A stretch of 24,044 nt of DNA from JACJXF01 sp964349045 (GTDB taxonomy: Bacteria > Bacteroidota > Bacteroidia > Bacteroidales > GCA-2748055), in contig CAYGFI010000062.1 in NCBI GenBank assembly GCA_964349045.1, positions 1-24,044 of the forward strand, read 5' to 3'. Below, in pieces: positions 7,038 through 14,271 of the stretch. Both the position numbers and the translations under genes were made by a program. The first letter of the stretch is position 1, and each line of letters starts with the position of its first letter. Under the pieces are notes generated by a model, which ran no database searches, was not told the DNA's origin, and worked only from the letters and a program-made list of their open reading frames with translations.

Positions 7038-8033
7038 CTACCTTTGTCCCCTGAAATACTTCATAAACTGAACCCTTTGAAAAACAGCAGGATTTTCTGT
7101 TTCTTGCTGACTCATTAATGAACGGAATTCATTGATGTTCTTATATTTGTTTTTCTTCATCCAGGCTTGAAGTACATTGATCAGTTCGTCACCATAATCA
7201 ATCCCGTTTTTATAAAATGCCGAGGCTACCTGAACAGCGTTGGCTCCGGCAAGGATCATTTTGATCATAGTATTCCCATCGTGTACACCACCGGAAGAAG
7301 CCAGATCGCATGAAACATGGTTTTTCATAATAGCAATCCATCGCAGTGAAGGAGAAAAATCACCAGGTGAACTTAATACACTTGCGGAAGTAACTTCCAT
7401 ATTATCAATATCAAAATCGGGGCTGTAAAACCTGTTAAAAAGAACTAACCCGGCAATTCCAGTCTCAGAAAGCCTTTTTAGCATGAGGGCCAGGTCAGAA
7501 AAATAAAAGCTTACTTTCAGAGAAATGGGAATAGTTACTTGCTTTTTAACTTCATTGACGATATCGAAATAGATTTTCTCATTATCAAATTTGGTCCGGG
7601 TAAGGTCCGAAGGAATAATAAAAATATTTAATTCCAGAGCATCTGCACCTGCTTCCTGAATCAACCTTGGGTAATCGGTCCATTGCTCGGCAGTAACACA
7701 GTTAATGCTTGGAATGACAGGAATACTGAGTTTTTTCTTGGCTTCGCGGATCAGATCCAGATAACGAAAAGTGCTTTCATTATCGGCGCCATCGTGATAA
7801 TCATAAAATTCCATAGACTCCGGATAAATAAAGCCAGAAGAACTCATTTTGGACAAAGAGGCATCTTTTTCAATCCGGATCTCCTCTTCGAAGATGGACT
7901 TAAGCACTACAGCCCCTGCACCATGTTTTTCAAAACGCTTCAGGTTATCTATATTATCTGTTAAGCCCGAAGAAGCGGCGATAAGAGGAGTTCTCAAATC
8001 AAGCCCGAGGTATTTAACATTTATATCTGCCAT
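7038..8033 (-). CDS. Dihydroorotate dehydrogenase-like flavoprotein (PyrD-like paralogue)
   Basis: A 331-residue TIM barrel of the DHOD-like family. FMN-binding features are visible: SSGLTDN (21-27), K45, SLKVSF (171-176, with the lysine) and SSGGVHDGN (246-254) followed by AGANAVQVAS. In true class 1 DHODs the segment after ELN carries the catalytic Cys (NxSCPN); here ELN (134-136) is followed by IFIIPSD, with no Cys, and a Ser only at 142. It probably does not make orotate in the classical way. I chose ATG at 8033. The frame extends to 8114, but an exact -7 element (8073-8080) lies inside that extension, and MADINVKYLG is the normal family start. Physiological role unknown. Confidence 0.85.
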   Translation of the reverse strand: MADINVKYLGLDLRTPLIAASSGLTDNIDNLKRFEKHGAGAVVLKSIFEEEIRIEKDASLSKMSSSGFIYPESMEFYDYHDGADNESTFRYLDLIREAKKKLSIPVIPSINCVTAEQWTDYPRLIQEAGADALELNIFIIPSDLTRTKFDNEKIYFDIVNEVKKQVTIPISLKVSFYFSDLALMLKRLSETGIAGLVLFNRFYSPDFDIDNMEVTSASVLSSPGDFSPSLRWIAIMKNHVSCDLASSGGVHDGNTMIKMILAGANAVQVASAFYKNGIDYGDELINVLQAWMKKNKYKNINEFRSLMSQQETENPAVFQRVQFMKYFRGQR

Positions 8034-8072
8034 AGTGAATAGGTTAAAGCTGTTTATAAAATCTGCAACAAA

Positions 8073-8080
8073 CAAATTTA
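8073..8080 (-). promoter_or_regulatory. -7 element (TAAATTTG) for the DHOD-like gene
   Basis: The minus strand reads TAAATTTG, an exact TAnnTTTG match, with TTTC (8100-8103, three of four bases of TTTG) at a 19-base spacing. Transcription would begin near 8066, about 33 bases before the ATG. Confidence 0.6.
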
Positions 8081-8360
8081 AGCTTTTTCCACGTTTGAGG
8101 AAACGAGAAAACAAAGATTATACTATGTTTTTAAAAAGTAATATTTTCCAAATTTGGATCATATAACCACTAATTGATGTCTGGAGCGCCTAAAGATAAG
8201 GGTTAGCAAATAATACTGATATGTATATTAAAAACTTCAGGCGCTGATCAGATACGAATCTTCCGCTGATTCTCAGGATGGAGTTTTCAGCCAAAATATT
8301 GAAAAAATCAAATTGTTGATAATTATAATGTGAAAAGTGGTTTTTTTTATCATGAATTTA

Positions 8361-8368
8361 TATTTTTG
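8361..8368 (+). promoter_or_regulatory. -7 element (TATTTTTG) for the SPOR lipoprotein
   Basis: TATTTTTG matches TAnnTTTG exactly and lies 36 bases before ATG 8405. No good -33 box is visible. Its position argues against the GTG at 8330 as a start. Confidence 0.5.
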
Positions 8369-8404
8369 TTTAAAATGACTTATTTCATATTTAATCAAAT
8401 GATT

Positions 8405-8878
8405 ATGAAAAGAACAATCTGTTATATTCTGGCAATTTCAATTGTTTCCTTTTCTTCCTGCAAAAAAGTAAATCAATGGTTTGGAAAATCGACTATGAGT
8501 AAGGAAGATGTTGAAGCACTTGTAGCTCAAAATGATCAACTTCAAAAGCAGGTTAAAGAAGATGCTGCAGCCTATGAGAGGGAACTTGATGCACTACGCG
8601 CTGAGTATGAGCAAAAGCTTGCTGAATACGAAAATTCTAACCCAAAGACCCCTGTTTCAGGATTTTATGTTGTTGTCGGGAGCTTTAAAAACCAAAGGTA
8701 TGCAGAGGATTACGCCACGAAAATAAAAACCATGGGTTACGAAGGAAACATTGTTGAAGGACCGTCTAATTTCAAGTTGGTAACCTTCACAACACATGCA
8801 GGTCTCCAGGAGGCTTTACCGGCATTGAGAACTGCACGATCTGAAGTAGTCTCAACATCATGGATTTATTTTAAATAA
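8405..8878 (+). CDS. SPOR-domain lipoprotein
   Basis: A 157-residue lipoprotein. The signal is short, with a lipobox-like SFSSC (C19), so the mature protein would be lipid-anchored facing the periplasm. Residues about 34-75 form a charged coiled coil (LVAQNDQLQKQ, ELDALRAEYEQKL). Residues about 84-157 form a SPOR domain (FYVVVGSFKNQRYAEDYATK...), which in known proteins binds glycan strands stripped of stem peptides at division sites. A role in cell envelope or division is therefore likely. The frame also opens at GTG 8330 and ATG 8399, but only the start at 8405 (or 8399, two residues longer) gives a sensible lipoprotein signal. Confidence 0.85.
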   Translation: MKRTICYILAISIVSFSSCKKVNQWFGKSTMSKEDVEALVAQNDQLQKQVKEDAAAYERELDALRAEYEQKLAEYENSNPKTPVSGFYVVVGSFKNQRYAEDYATKIKTMGYEGNIVEGPSNFKLVTFTTHAGLQEALPALRTARSEVVSTSWIYFK

Positions 8879-8907
8879 AATTAACCTGCTAATCCGGCAG
8901 AATATTT

Positions 8908-8942
8908 AATATTTCCTGATATCAATGCCAGTAGGAAACATT
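8908..8942. terminator. Possible convergent terminator
   Basis: AATATTTCCT (8908-8917) pairs with AGGAAACATT (8933-8942) at 9 of 10 positions around a 15-base loop, between the convergent SPOR and phosphofructokinase genes. No strong T run follows on either strand. Confidence 0.35.
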
Positions 8943-8956
8943 AAAATGAAGAGGGT

Positions 8957-10165
8957 TTAAGTAGAGCCTGTCATAATAAATAACGGCTGAAACTCAAAAC
9001 TTTTATAATGGGGGCGGTAACGATCCTCGTTATAATATTTTTTCAGATCAACCAGCTTTTTCGATGATGTTACCACATCCAGCGGTGCATTATCATAACG
9101 ACCGTTTCGGAGCACTACCAGCCTCCCGTGAATACCTTTTAGGATAAGATCGAGCGCAAGATTGCCATATGCCATGGGAACTATCGAATCGATTGAGTCG
9201 GGATCACCTCCTCTTACAAGATAACCAAGTTGTTGATTAATTACATTAATGGCCTTCCCGTTATTAAATTCCGGTGACAATTCTTTTATTTTCTCTGAGA
9301 CTAAATCCCCAATTCCACCCAGCTTGGAATGTCCGTACATGTCTTTTTTTTGATCCCTGTAAACCATTTTGTCCATGCCAGTAAAGGTAGCCCCTTCGGA
9401 AACTAACACTACCGAATATTTGCTGGGATTCCGCTGACGGTCTTCCACAAGCAGTCTGGTGAGTTTTTCAATGTCAAATTTATACTCGGGAATAACACAT
9501 CGGTTAGCAGCGCCGGCCATTGTGGGCAACATGGCGGTAAATCCGGCATATCGACCAAAAACTTCAAGAACCAGAATTCTTTCATGCGATCCTGCTGAAG
9601 TACGAAGTGTATTGGTCATATTGATGGTACGGGTCACACAGGTGCTGAACCCGATACAGTAATCCGTTCCAGGTACATCATTGTCCATGGTTTTGGGAAT
9701 TGCAATTACTTTTACTCCCTCCTGATACAACCTTACCCCATAAGAAAGTGTATCATCTCCACCTATAGGAATCAGAAAATCAATATTCAGGAATTTAAGG
9801 TTTTTTAAAACCTCGGGGGTAAGATCATTAATTTCCTGATTGTATACACTTTGAAGATGTTCAGGAACCATGTCTTTGGGAACATGACTTGGCCTTGTGC
9901 GGGAGGTATGAAGGAAAGTCCCTCCTGTACGTCCTGCTTTATTTACGATCTCCTCAGTTAATATCTGAAAATTATCGCTGTTATCAGCATCATTATCACT
10001 CCGGAGTTCCATAATTCCTGCCCAGCCTCGTCTTAATCCCAAAACCCGGTAACCTTCTCTGAGGGCTCTGATGGTAATTGCTCTTATAGCCGGATTAAGG
10101 CCGGGAACATCACCGCCTCCGGTCAGGATAGCAATGGTTCCCCTTTTACTTGTGGAATCTGACAT
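8957..10165 (-). CDS. 6-phosphofructokinase, PPi-type active site (first copy)
   Basis: A 402-residue phosphofructokinase. It has GGGDVPGLN (16-24), the phosphoryl-donor motif GGDD (135-138), PKTMDND (157-163) with the catalytic aspartates D161 and D163, and the substrate motif GRYAG (204-208). ATP-dependent enzymes normally carry Gly at both specificity sites (GGDGS and PGTIDND). Here they are Asp138 and Lys158, the pair known to favour pyrophosphate. The likely reaction is fructose 6-phosphate + PPi to fructose 1,6-bisphosphate + Pi, reversible. Phosphoryl donor use is inferred, and such proteins are often labelled ATP-dependent. It lies downstream of a second, divergent copy on the same strand, with a 203-base gap and a possible promoter of its own. 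Confidence 0.88.
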   Translation of the reverse strand: MSDSTSKRGTIAILTGGGDVPGLNPAIRAITIRALREGYRVLGLRRGWAGIMELRSDNDADNSDNFQILTEEIVNKAGRTGGTFLHTSRTRPSHVPKDMVPEHLQSVYNQEINDLTPEVLKNLKFLNIDFLIPIGGDDTLSYGVRLYQEGVKVIAIPKTMDNDVPGTDYCIGFSTCVTRTINMTNTLRTSAGSHERILVLEVFGRYAGFTAMLPTMAGAANRCVIPEYKFDIEKLTRLLVEDRQRNPSKYSVVLVSEGATFTGMDKMVYRDQKKDMYGHSKLGGIGDLVSEKIKELSPEFNNGKAINVINQQLGYLVRGGDPDSIDSIVPMAYGNLALDLILKGIHGRLVVLRNGRYDNAPLDVVTSSKKLVDLKKYYNEDRYRPHYKSFEFQPLFIMTGST

Positions 10166-10191
10166 GACATTAAGTTTTATAATTCACTAGT

Positions 10192-10223
10192 GAAATATAA
10201 AGCAAAATTGAGTGAAATGCAAT
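10192..10223 (-). promoter_or_regulatory. Possible promoter for the first phosphofructokinase
   Basis: The minus strand reads ATTG (10223-10220), 20 bases, then TATATTTC (10199-10192), one base off TAnnTTTG. It lies 27 bases before the ATG, so this gene may be transcribed separately from its upstream paralogue. Confidence 0.4.
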
Positions 10224-10368
10224 ATGGAAGGGACAAGGTAAGTGATATATACCAATTTTTAATTTCTTTTATAAGTGGGAAGGAAAATTAATTAGTAGAT
10301 TGCTCACAATACCTATTTACCCAATCCCAACCTCTCCCCCTATATTTGTGCTATTTGGCAATGGGACA

Positions 10369-11628
10369 TTAACTTTCCATTTCATTCCAATCAAGAATCT
10401 TATAGAAATCAAATTCTTCAGGATTCTGAACATATTTCTTTGCTCCTCTGTAATCTGCAGGTGTGATAAAATGCAAATTATTCCGGAAAATCAACTGAAC
10501 TTTTTCTGAATTTATATTTACCAGGCGGGGTTTTACCTTTCCTTTATCATCTTCAACATCCTTCAGGAAGAGAGGAGATATCTCTCCGGCTCTGTCGATA
10601 GTTACCATACAACCAGTCACTCCCTTTTTAAATAACATATAAACGCCAAGTCCCAGACGGGTAGCATAATTCAGGTCATAAGCAATGGGCCGGCAGCAAC
10701 GCAGTTCATAACCCATTTCATTGGGACGGCTCTTCACATTAATACGCAAGGTCTTGAGTTTCTGCTGAACCAGCATATTGAAAATATGTGATTTACTAAC
10801 ATTTCCCAACTCAGGATGGCCATGATCATCATAGGTAAAATTGATGCCGGTAGCAATGATTTCTTCGTCACTCATAAAATGAAATACACCTTCTGAGATA
10901 ATCGCCACTCCATAATCAATTCCCAACAATCGCCTCTTAACCATTGAAGAAATTACCAGGTTGGTGATCTTGTCGAAAGTAATTTTGGTTTTATCGAACA
11001 TCTCCGGGATAATAATCATCGGAAAATGACACGCGGTTCCGATTCCAAATGCCAGGTGGCCTGCCTCCCTGCCCATTGCAGAAACTACAAACCAGTTTCC
11101 GCTTGTGCGGGCATCTTCATAAATTGTTGAAGCAATTCTAACCCCTTCCTCTTTTGCCGAATGATACCCGAATGTTGGAGTACCTTCAGGAAGTGGAAGA
11201 TCATTGTCAATTGTTTTGGGAACATGAATGTTCTTCACGTCCATTTTCTGCTCAGCCAGATACTTTGCTAAACGGTTCGCTGTTGAAGCAGTATCGTCTC
11301 CACCAATAGTTACCAGAATTTTTACGTTGTTCCTCCGGAAAAAATCTACCTTAAACTCATCATCTTTAGGCTTGTAACGACTCATCTTAAGAGCTGAGCC
11401 ACCCCGACTGTATATCTGATCAGCATATTCAAAATCCAGGTATTCAAAAGCGGGTTCAGCAGCAAATAATGATCTGTATCCTCCATTTAAACCCAGTACC
11501 TGATATCCGTTATTCAGAAATATTTTTGTTACTGAACTTACTACTGTATTTATGCCCGGTGCAGGTCCCCCGGCACATAATATAGCTACTGCTTCTTTCA
11601 TTGATTCTGGTTTTACTATTTTATTCAT
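10369..11628 (-). CDS. 6-phosphofructokinase, PPi-type active site (second copy)
   Basis: A 419-residue phosphofructokinase of a different branch from its neighbour. Visible motifs are CAGGPAPGIN (18-27), GGDD (109-112), PKTIDND (137-143) with catalytic D141 and D143, and MGREAGH for substrate binding. Asp112 and Lys138 are the residues expected of PPi-dependent enzymes, and the PLPEGTPTFGYHSA segment after PKTIDND is characteristic of long PPi-type forms. The start at 11628 gives MNKIVKPESMKEAV; an in-frame ATG ten codons in is possible. It is divergent from the Fur-type regulator, with about 170 bases between the two starts. Confidence 0.87.
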   Translation of the reverse strand: MNKIVKPESMKEAVAILCAGGPAPGINTVVSSVTKIFLNNGYQVLGLNGGYRSLFAAEPAFEYLDFEYADQIYSRGGSALKMSRYKPKDDEFKVDFFRRNNVKILVTIGGDDTASTANRLAKYLAEQKMDVKNIHVPKTIDNDLPLPEGTPTFGYHSAKEEGVRIASTIYEDARTSGNWFVVSAMGREAGHLAFGIGTACHFPMIIIPEMFDKTKITFDKITNLVISSMVKRRLLGIDYGVAIISEGVFHFMSDEEIIATGINFTYDDHGHPELGNVSKSHIFNMLVQQKLKTLRINVKSRPNEMGYELRCCRPIAYDLNYATRLGLGVYMLFKKGVTGCMVTIDRAGEISPLFLKDVEDDKGKVKPRLVNINSEKVQLIFRNNLHFITPADYRGAKKYVQNPEEFDFYKILDWNEMES

Positions 11629-11735
11629 TTTATGCTTTTTTTGACAGTTTGTAAGATAATTCAGTTCTTTGACTTCAAATTGTTACCCTGCCATTTTGAG
11701 AGCACAAATATGGAAATAACTTTTTAAAAAAACAG

Positions 11736-11750
11736 TTAGAAAATGTCTAA
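11736..11750. promoter_or_regulatory. Fur/Zur-type operator candidate (7-1-7 inverted repeat)
   Basis: TTAGAAA-A-TGTCTAA is a 15-base dyad with 6 of 7 pairs, the geometry of Fur-family boxes. It lies where the -33 region of the regulator's promoter should be (-7 element at 11770-11777). It would suit autoregulation of the zinc operon. Predicted from sequence only. Confidence 0.45.
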
Positions 11751-11769
11751 ATATTTTCCCGGAATTTCT

Positions 11770-11777
11770 TAAATTTG
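11770..11777 (+). promoter_or_regulatory. -7 element (TAAATTTG) of the zinc operon
   Basis: An exact TAnnTTTG match 24 bases before ATG 11802. The in-frame TTG at 11775 overlaps this element, which rules that TTG out as the start. No good TTTG -33 box is present; the dyad at 11736-11750 occupies that site. Confidence 0.6.
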
Positions 11778-11801
11778 CAATTCAGTTGCAAAAATTTTCA
11801 G

Positions 11802-12218
11802 ATGGATTACAAAGAAATTCTAAGAAGCAGTAACCTTAGTTTAACATCACACAGAATTGAACTGTTAAATGTACTGTCCGGGTGTAAACAGGCAATCAAT
11901 GAAAAGGAATTGGAGCTGTTAATGAACGGAACCTGCAACCGGACTACCATTTATAGAAATCTGAACTCCCTGGTCGATAAAAAGATAGTTCATAGAATTT
12001 TATCCAAAGAGGCTGTAAAATACAAACTGGTAACAGGAAATGTTGAAAGTGGAAAGAAATCTGATCATGTTCATTTTGAATGTAGAAGTTGCAAAACCAC
12101 ATTCTGTTTAGAGGAACTTTCTGTTCAGGATTATAATCTTCCTGAAGGATTCACAAAGCTGGAAAACCAATTTGTCATTTTCGGGATTTGTAAAAATTGT
12201 GGCTATGTTCAGAAATAA
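11802..12218 (+). CDS. Fur-family metalloregulator, probably Zur
   Basis: A 138-residue Fur-family repressor. The N-terminal winged helix includes LTSHRIELL (13-22) and the recognition region NRTTIYRNLNSLVDKKIVHR (46-65). The dimerisation domain has HVHFECRSC (89-97) with C94-x2-C97, and C130-x2-C133, the structural zinc site of Fur, Zur and PerR proteins. Genes for a metal ABC importer follow directly, so zinc sensing (Zur) is the best inference; Fur and PerR cannot be excluded from the protein alone. Start is ATG 11802 (MDYKEIL), because the upstream TTG lies in the promoter. Its 3' end overlaps yidD by 14 bases. Confidence 0.88.
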   Translation: MDYKEILRSSNLSLTSHRIELLNVLSGCKQAINEKELELLMNGTCNRTTIYRNLNSLVDKKIVHRILSKEAVKYKLVTGNVESGKKSDHVHFECRSCKTTFCLEELSVQDYNLPEGFTKLENQFVIFGICKNCGYVQK

Positions 12219-12561
12219 AATCCAGGTATTGCTCCTTGAAAATCCATTATCTAAAGGGATCAGATGGCTTATCAGCGGATTTTTGATTATTCTGGTTAAG
12301 GTTTATCAGATGACAATATCGCCTCTTTTACACAATTCATGCCGTTTCACTCCGACCTGCTCACAATACACCATTCAGGCTTTGAAAGATCACGGAGTTA
12401 TTAAAGGACTTATACTCGGAATTTATAGAATTGGGAGGTGCAACCCATGGGGAGGACAAGGATTTGACCCGGTTCCGGAAAAAGGAGCTTCACTTATAAA
12501 ATTTATGAATAAAAAGAAGCGGGATCATAATCCCGATGCTACTTATAATCATGATGCATAA
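12205..12561 (+). CDS. yidD: YidD, membrane protein insertion efficiency factor
   Basis: A 118-residue member of the YidD family. The core is unmistakable: SCRFTPTCSQYTIQAL (45-60) and GRCNPWGGQGFDPVP (77-91), with cysteines C46, C52 and C79. An amphipathic N-terminal helix (18-40) would attach it to the inner face of the membrane. YidD assists YidC in inserting membrane proteins and normally lies beside rpmH-rnpA-yidC. Here it is inside a zinc-uptake operon. The start ATG 12205 overlaps the regulator's end by 14 bases in another frame, so translation is probably coupled. The frame opens further back (TTG 12172), but that part lies within the regulator and looks unlike the family. Confidence 0.93.
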   Translation: MFRNKIQVLLLENPLSKGIRWLISGFLIILVKVYQMTISPLLHNSCRFTPTCSQYTIQALKDHGVIKGLILGIYRIGRCNPWGGQGFDPVPEKGASLIKFMNKKKRDHNPDATYNHDA

Positions 12562-12589
12562 TTAATTTAACAACTAATTTTGGTTATAA

Positions 12590-13480
12590 ATGAAACCTGT
12601 TCCCCTCACTATTGCACTTATTTCTTTGGCTTTAACTTGCTGCAATCCATCCCCTGAACCAATTGCAGATAAAGTGATAACGGTTAGTGTCCTTCCACAG
12701 AAATATTTTGTTGAAACCATTGCAGGAAGCAAAGTAAAGGTTAATGTAATGATCCCTCCGGGGGCATCTCACTCCAGCTATGAACCAACTGCCCGACAGA
12801 TGAATCTTCTTGTGAACTCACAGGCTTACTTTCAAATAGGTCATCTCGATTTTGAACTATCCTGGATGCCTCGTTTCACAGGGACGAATTCTTCTATGAA
12901 GATTTTCGATCTTTCTGAGGGAATCGACCTGATTAAAGGCAGTCACGATCACCACCAGGACAGTGAAGAATCGCATGATGAACTGAATGAAAATGGGATT
13001 GACCCCCATACCTGGATGTCACCCCGGAATGTAAAAATTATTGCCTTCAATATCCTTAACGCACTTAAATCACTTTATCCATCAGATTCGACCGTCTTTC
13101 TGTTAAACCACAATTCTTTTATATCAGAGGTAGATAGCATCGAATCACTCTTCGGCTCAATTTCGGATAAATTAGCAGGTCACAGTTTCATAATTTATCA
13201 TCCCGCGCTTGCTTACCTGGCAAGAGATTATGGTATGGAACAAATTGTTCTTGAATTCGATGGTAAAGAACCTCACCCGGCACATATTAAAGCTATAATC
13301 GACCTGGCAAAAGAAAAAAATATTCATTCTGTGTTTGTTCAGAAACAGTTCAGCATCGACAACTCCCGTTCTCTTGCAAATGAAATTAATGCTGAAATAA
13401 TACCTGTCGACCCAATGGATCCTGAATGGAAAGAACAAATGATTAAATTATTTAATCAGTTCATGGCAGATACTAAATAA
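12590..13480 (+). CDS. Zinc/manganese ABC transporter substrate-binding lipoprotein (ZnuA-like)
   Basis: A 296-residue cluster A-I metal-binding protein. The short signal ends in LTCC (17-18), so it is probably a lipoprotein, though the lipobox is not ideal. Likely metal ligands are H61 (PGASHSSYEP), H140 (DPHTWMSP), H204 (IIYHPAL) and an acidic residue in IPVDPMDPEW (D274). A His/acid-rich loop lies between the first two ligands (119-129, HDHHQDSEESH), a feature of zinc-specific ZnuA proteins. This supports zinc over manganese. The ATPase and permease genes follow. The start is ATG 12590, 28 bases after yidD. Confidence 0.92.
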   Translation: MKPVPLTIALISLALTCCNPSPEPIADKVITVSVLPQKYFVETIAGSKVKVNVMIPPGASHSSYEPTARQMNLLVNSQAYFQIGHLDFELSWMPRFTGTNSSMKIFDLSEGIDLIKGSHDHHQDSEESHDELNENGIDPHTWMSPRNVKIIAFNILNALKSLYPSDSTVFLLNHNSFISEVDSIESLFGSISDKLAGHSFIIYHPALAYLARDYGMEQIVLEFDGKEPHPAHIKAIIDLAKEKNIHSVFVQKQFSIDNSRSLANEINAEIIPVDPMDPEWKEQMIKLFNQFMADTK

Positions 13481-13506
13481 ATTAATAACAGATAGTTAAA
13501 ATAATA

Positions 13507-14271
13507 ATGAACAAAATCCTTGAAATAAAAAAACTGAATGCCGGCTATAATGATAAGCTTGTGCTGAGGGATATTAATTTCGTCGTTCATGAAAATGATT
13601 TCATTGGAATAATTGGTCCCAATGGGGGAGGAAAAACGACCTTACTGAAGACCATTCTGGGCGTCATAAAACCAAAAACCGGAAATATTATTTACCGCTT
13701 TCCCGGTAAACCAGATGATTTTCTGAAATACATCGGGTACCTCCCCCAGCAAAATTTAATTGATAAAAAATTTCCCATATCAGTCAGGGAGGTAGTCCTC
13801 TCCGGACTTACATCTCAAAAACCACTTGTTTTCAGATTTTCCCGTGTGGATAAAAAAAAAGCTGATGAGCTGATTGAAAAGTCAGGACTCAGTAATATCG
13901 CCCGAAATCCGGTTGGAGAGCTATCAGGTGGACAGCTTCAGCGGGTTTTTCTGGCAAGGGCGGTAATCTCAAACCCACGTCTTCTGATTCTCGATGAACC
14001 CAGCACATACGTTGATAACCGTTCGGAATTTGAGCTATATGAAACGCTGAAAGAACTAAATAAGGAAATTGCCATTTTGCTTGTTTCTCATGATATAGGA
14101 ACTATTTCGAGCTATATTAAAACCATTGCCTGCGTTAATGGGAACCTGCATTATCATCCCTCAAATGAAATTAATAAGGAGGAACTGAATGTTTATAATT
14201 GTCCGGTTGAGATTATTGCGCACGGCCCGGTTCCTCACAGAGTTTTACAGGAACATATAAAATCCAAATAA
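13507..14271 (+). CDS. Zinc ABC transporter ATP-binding protein (ZnuC-like)
   Basis: A 254-residue ABC ATPase with Walker A GPNGGGKT (37-44), Q-loop LPQQ (79-82), signature LSGGQ (139-143), Walker B LLILDEP (159-165, E164 catalytic) and H-loop H195. It powers metal import through the permease encoded next. The C-terminal 55 residues are longer than the bare ATPase core and contain C and H residues (VYNCPVEIIAHGPVPHRVL), common in this subfamily. Its stop overlaps the permease start as TAATG. Confidence 0.93.
   Translation: MNKILEIKKLNAGYNDKLVLRDINFVVHENDFIGIIGPNGGGKTTLLKTILGVIKPKTGNIIYRFPGKPDDFLKYIGYLPQQNLIDKKFPISVREVVLSGLTSQKPLVFRFSRVDKKKADELIEKSGLSNIARNPVGELSGGQLQRVFLARAVISNPRLLILDEPSTYVDNRSEFELYETLKELNKEIAILLVSHDIGTISSYIKTIACVNGNLHYHPSNEINKEELNVYNCPVEIIAHGPVPHRVLQEHIKSK

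Larger units (their letters stand above)
8034..8404. other. 371-base divergent spacer
   Basis: This gap separates the divergent DHOD-like gene and SPOR lipoprotein gene. It holds the -7 elements of both (8073-8080 minus, 8361-8368 plus). A 7-bp inverted repeat (AGCGCCT 8185-8191, AGGCGCT 8239-8245) has a 47-base loop and overlaps the palindrome CTGATCAG (8244-8251). I see no convincing coding sequence or RNA gene in it. Its middle part (8150-8320) is longer than the promoters need. Confidence 0.5.

Noticed and set aside
8034..8114. In-frame extension of the DHOD-like gene to 8114
   Set aside because: An exact -7 promoter element lies inside it, and the family begins at MADINVKYLG.
7683..8166. 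Plus-strand open frames opposite the DHOD-like gene
   Set aside because: They are shadows of the coding strand, with no recognisable domain.
10341..10348. TATATTTG on the plus strand as a promoter
   Set aside because: It would transcribe only antisense to the phosphofructokinase gene, with no plausible gene behind it.
11775..11801. TTG start for the Fur-type regulator
   Set aside because: The TTG is part of the -7 element TAAATTTG, so it cannot be transcribed from that promoter.
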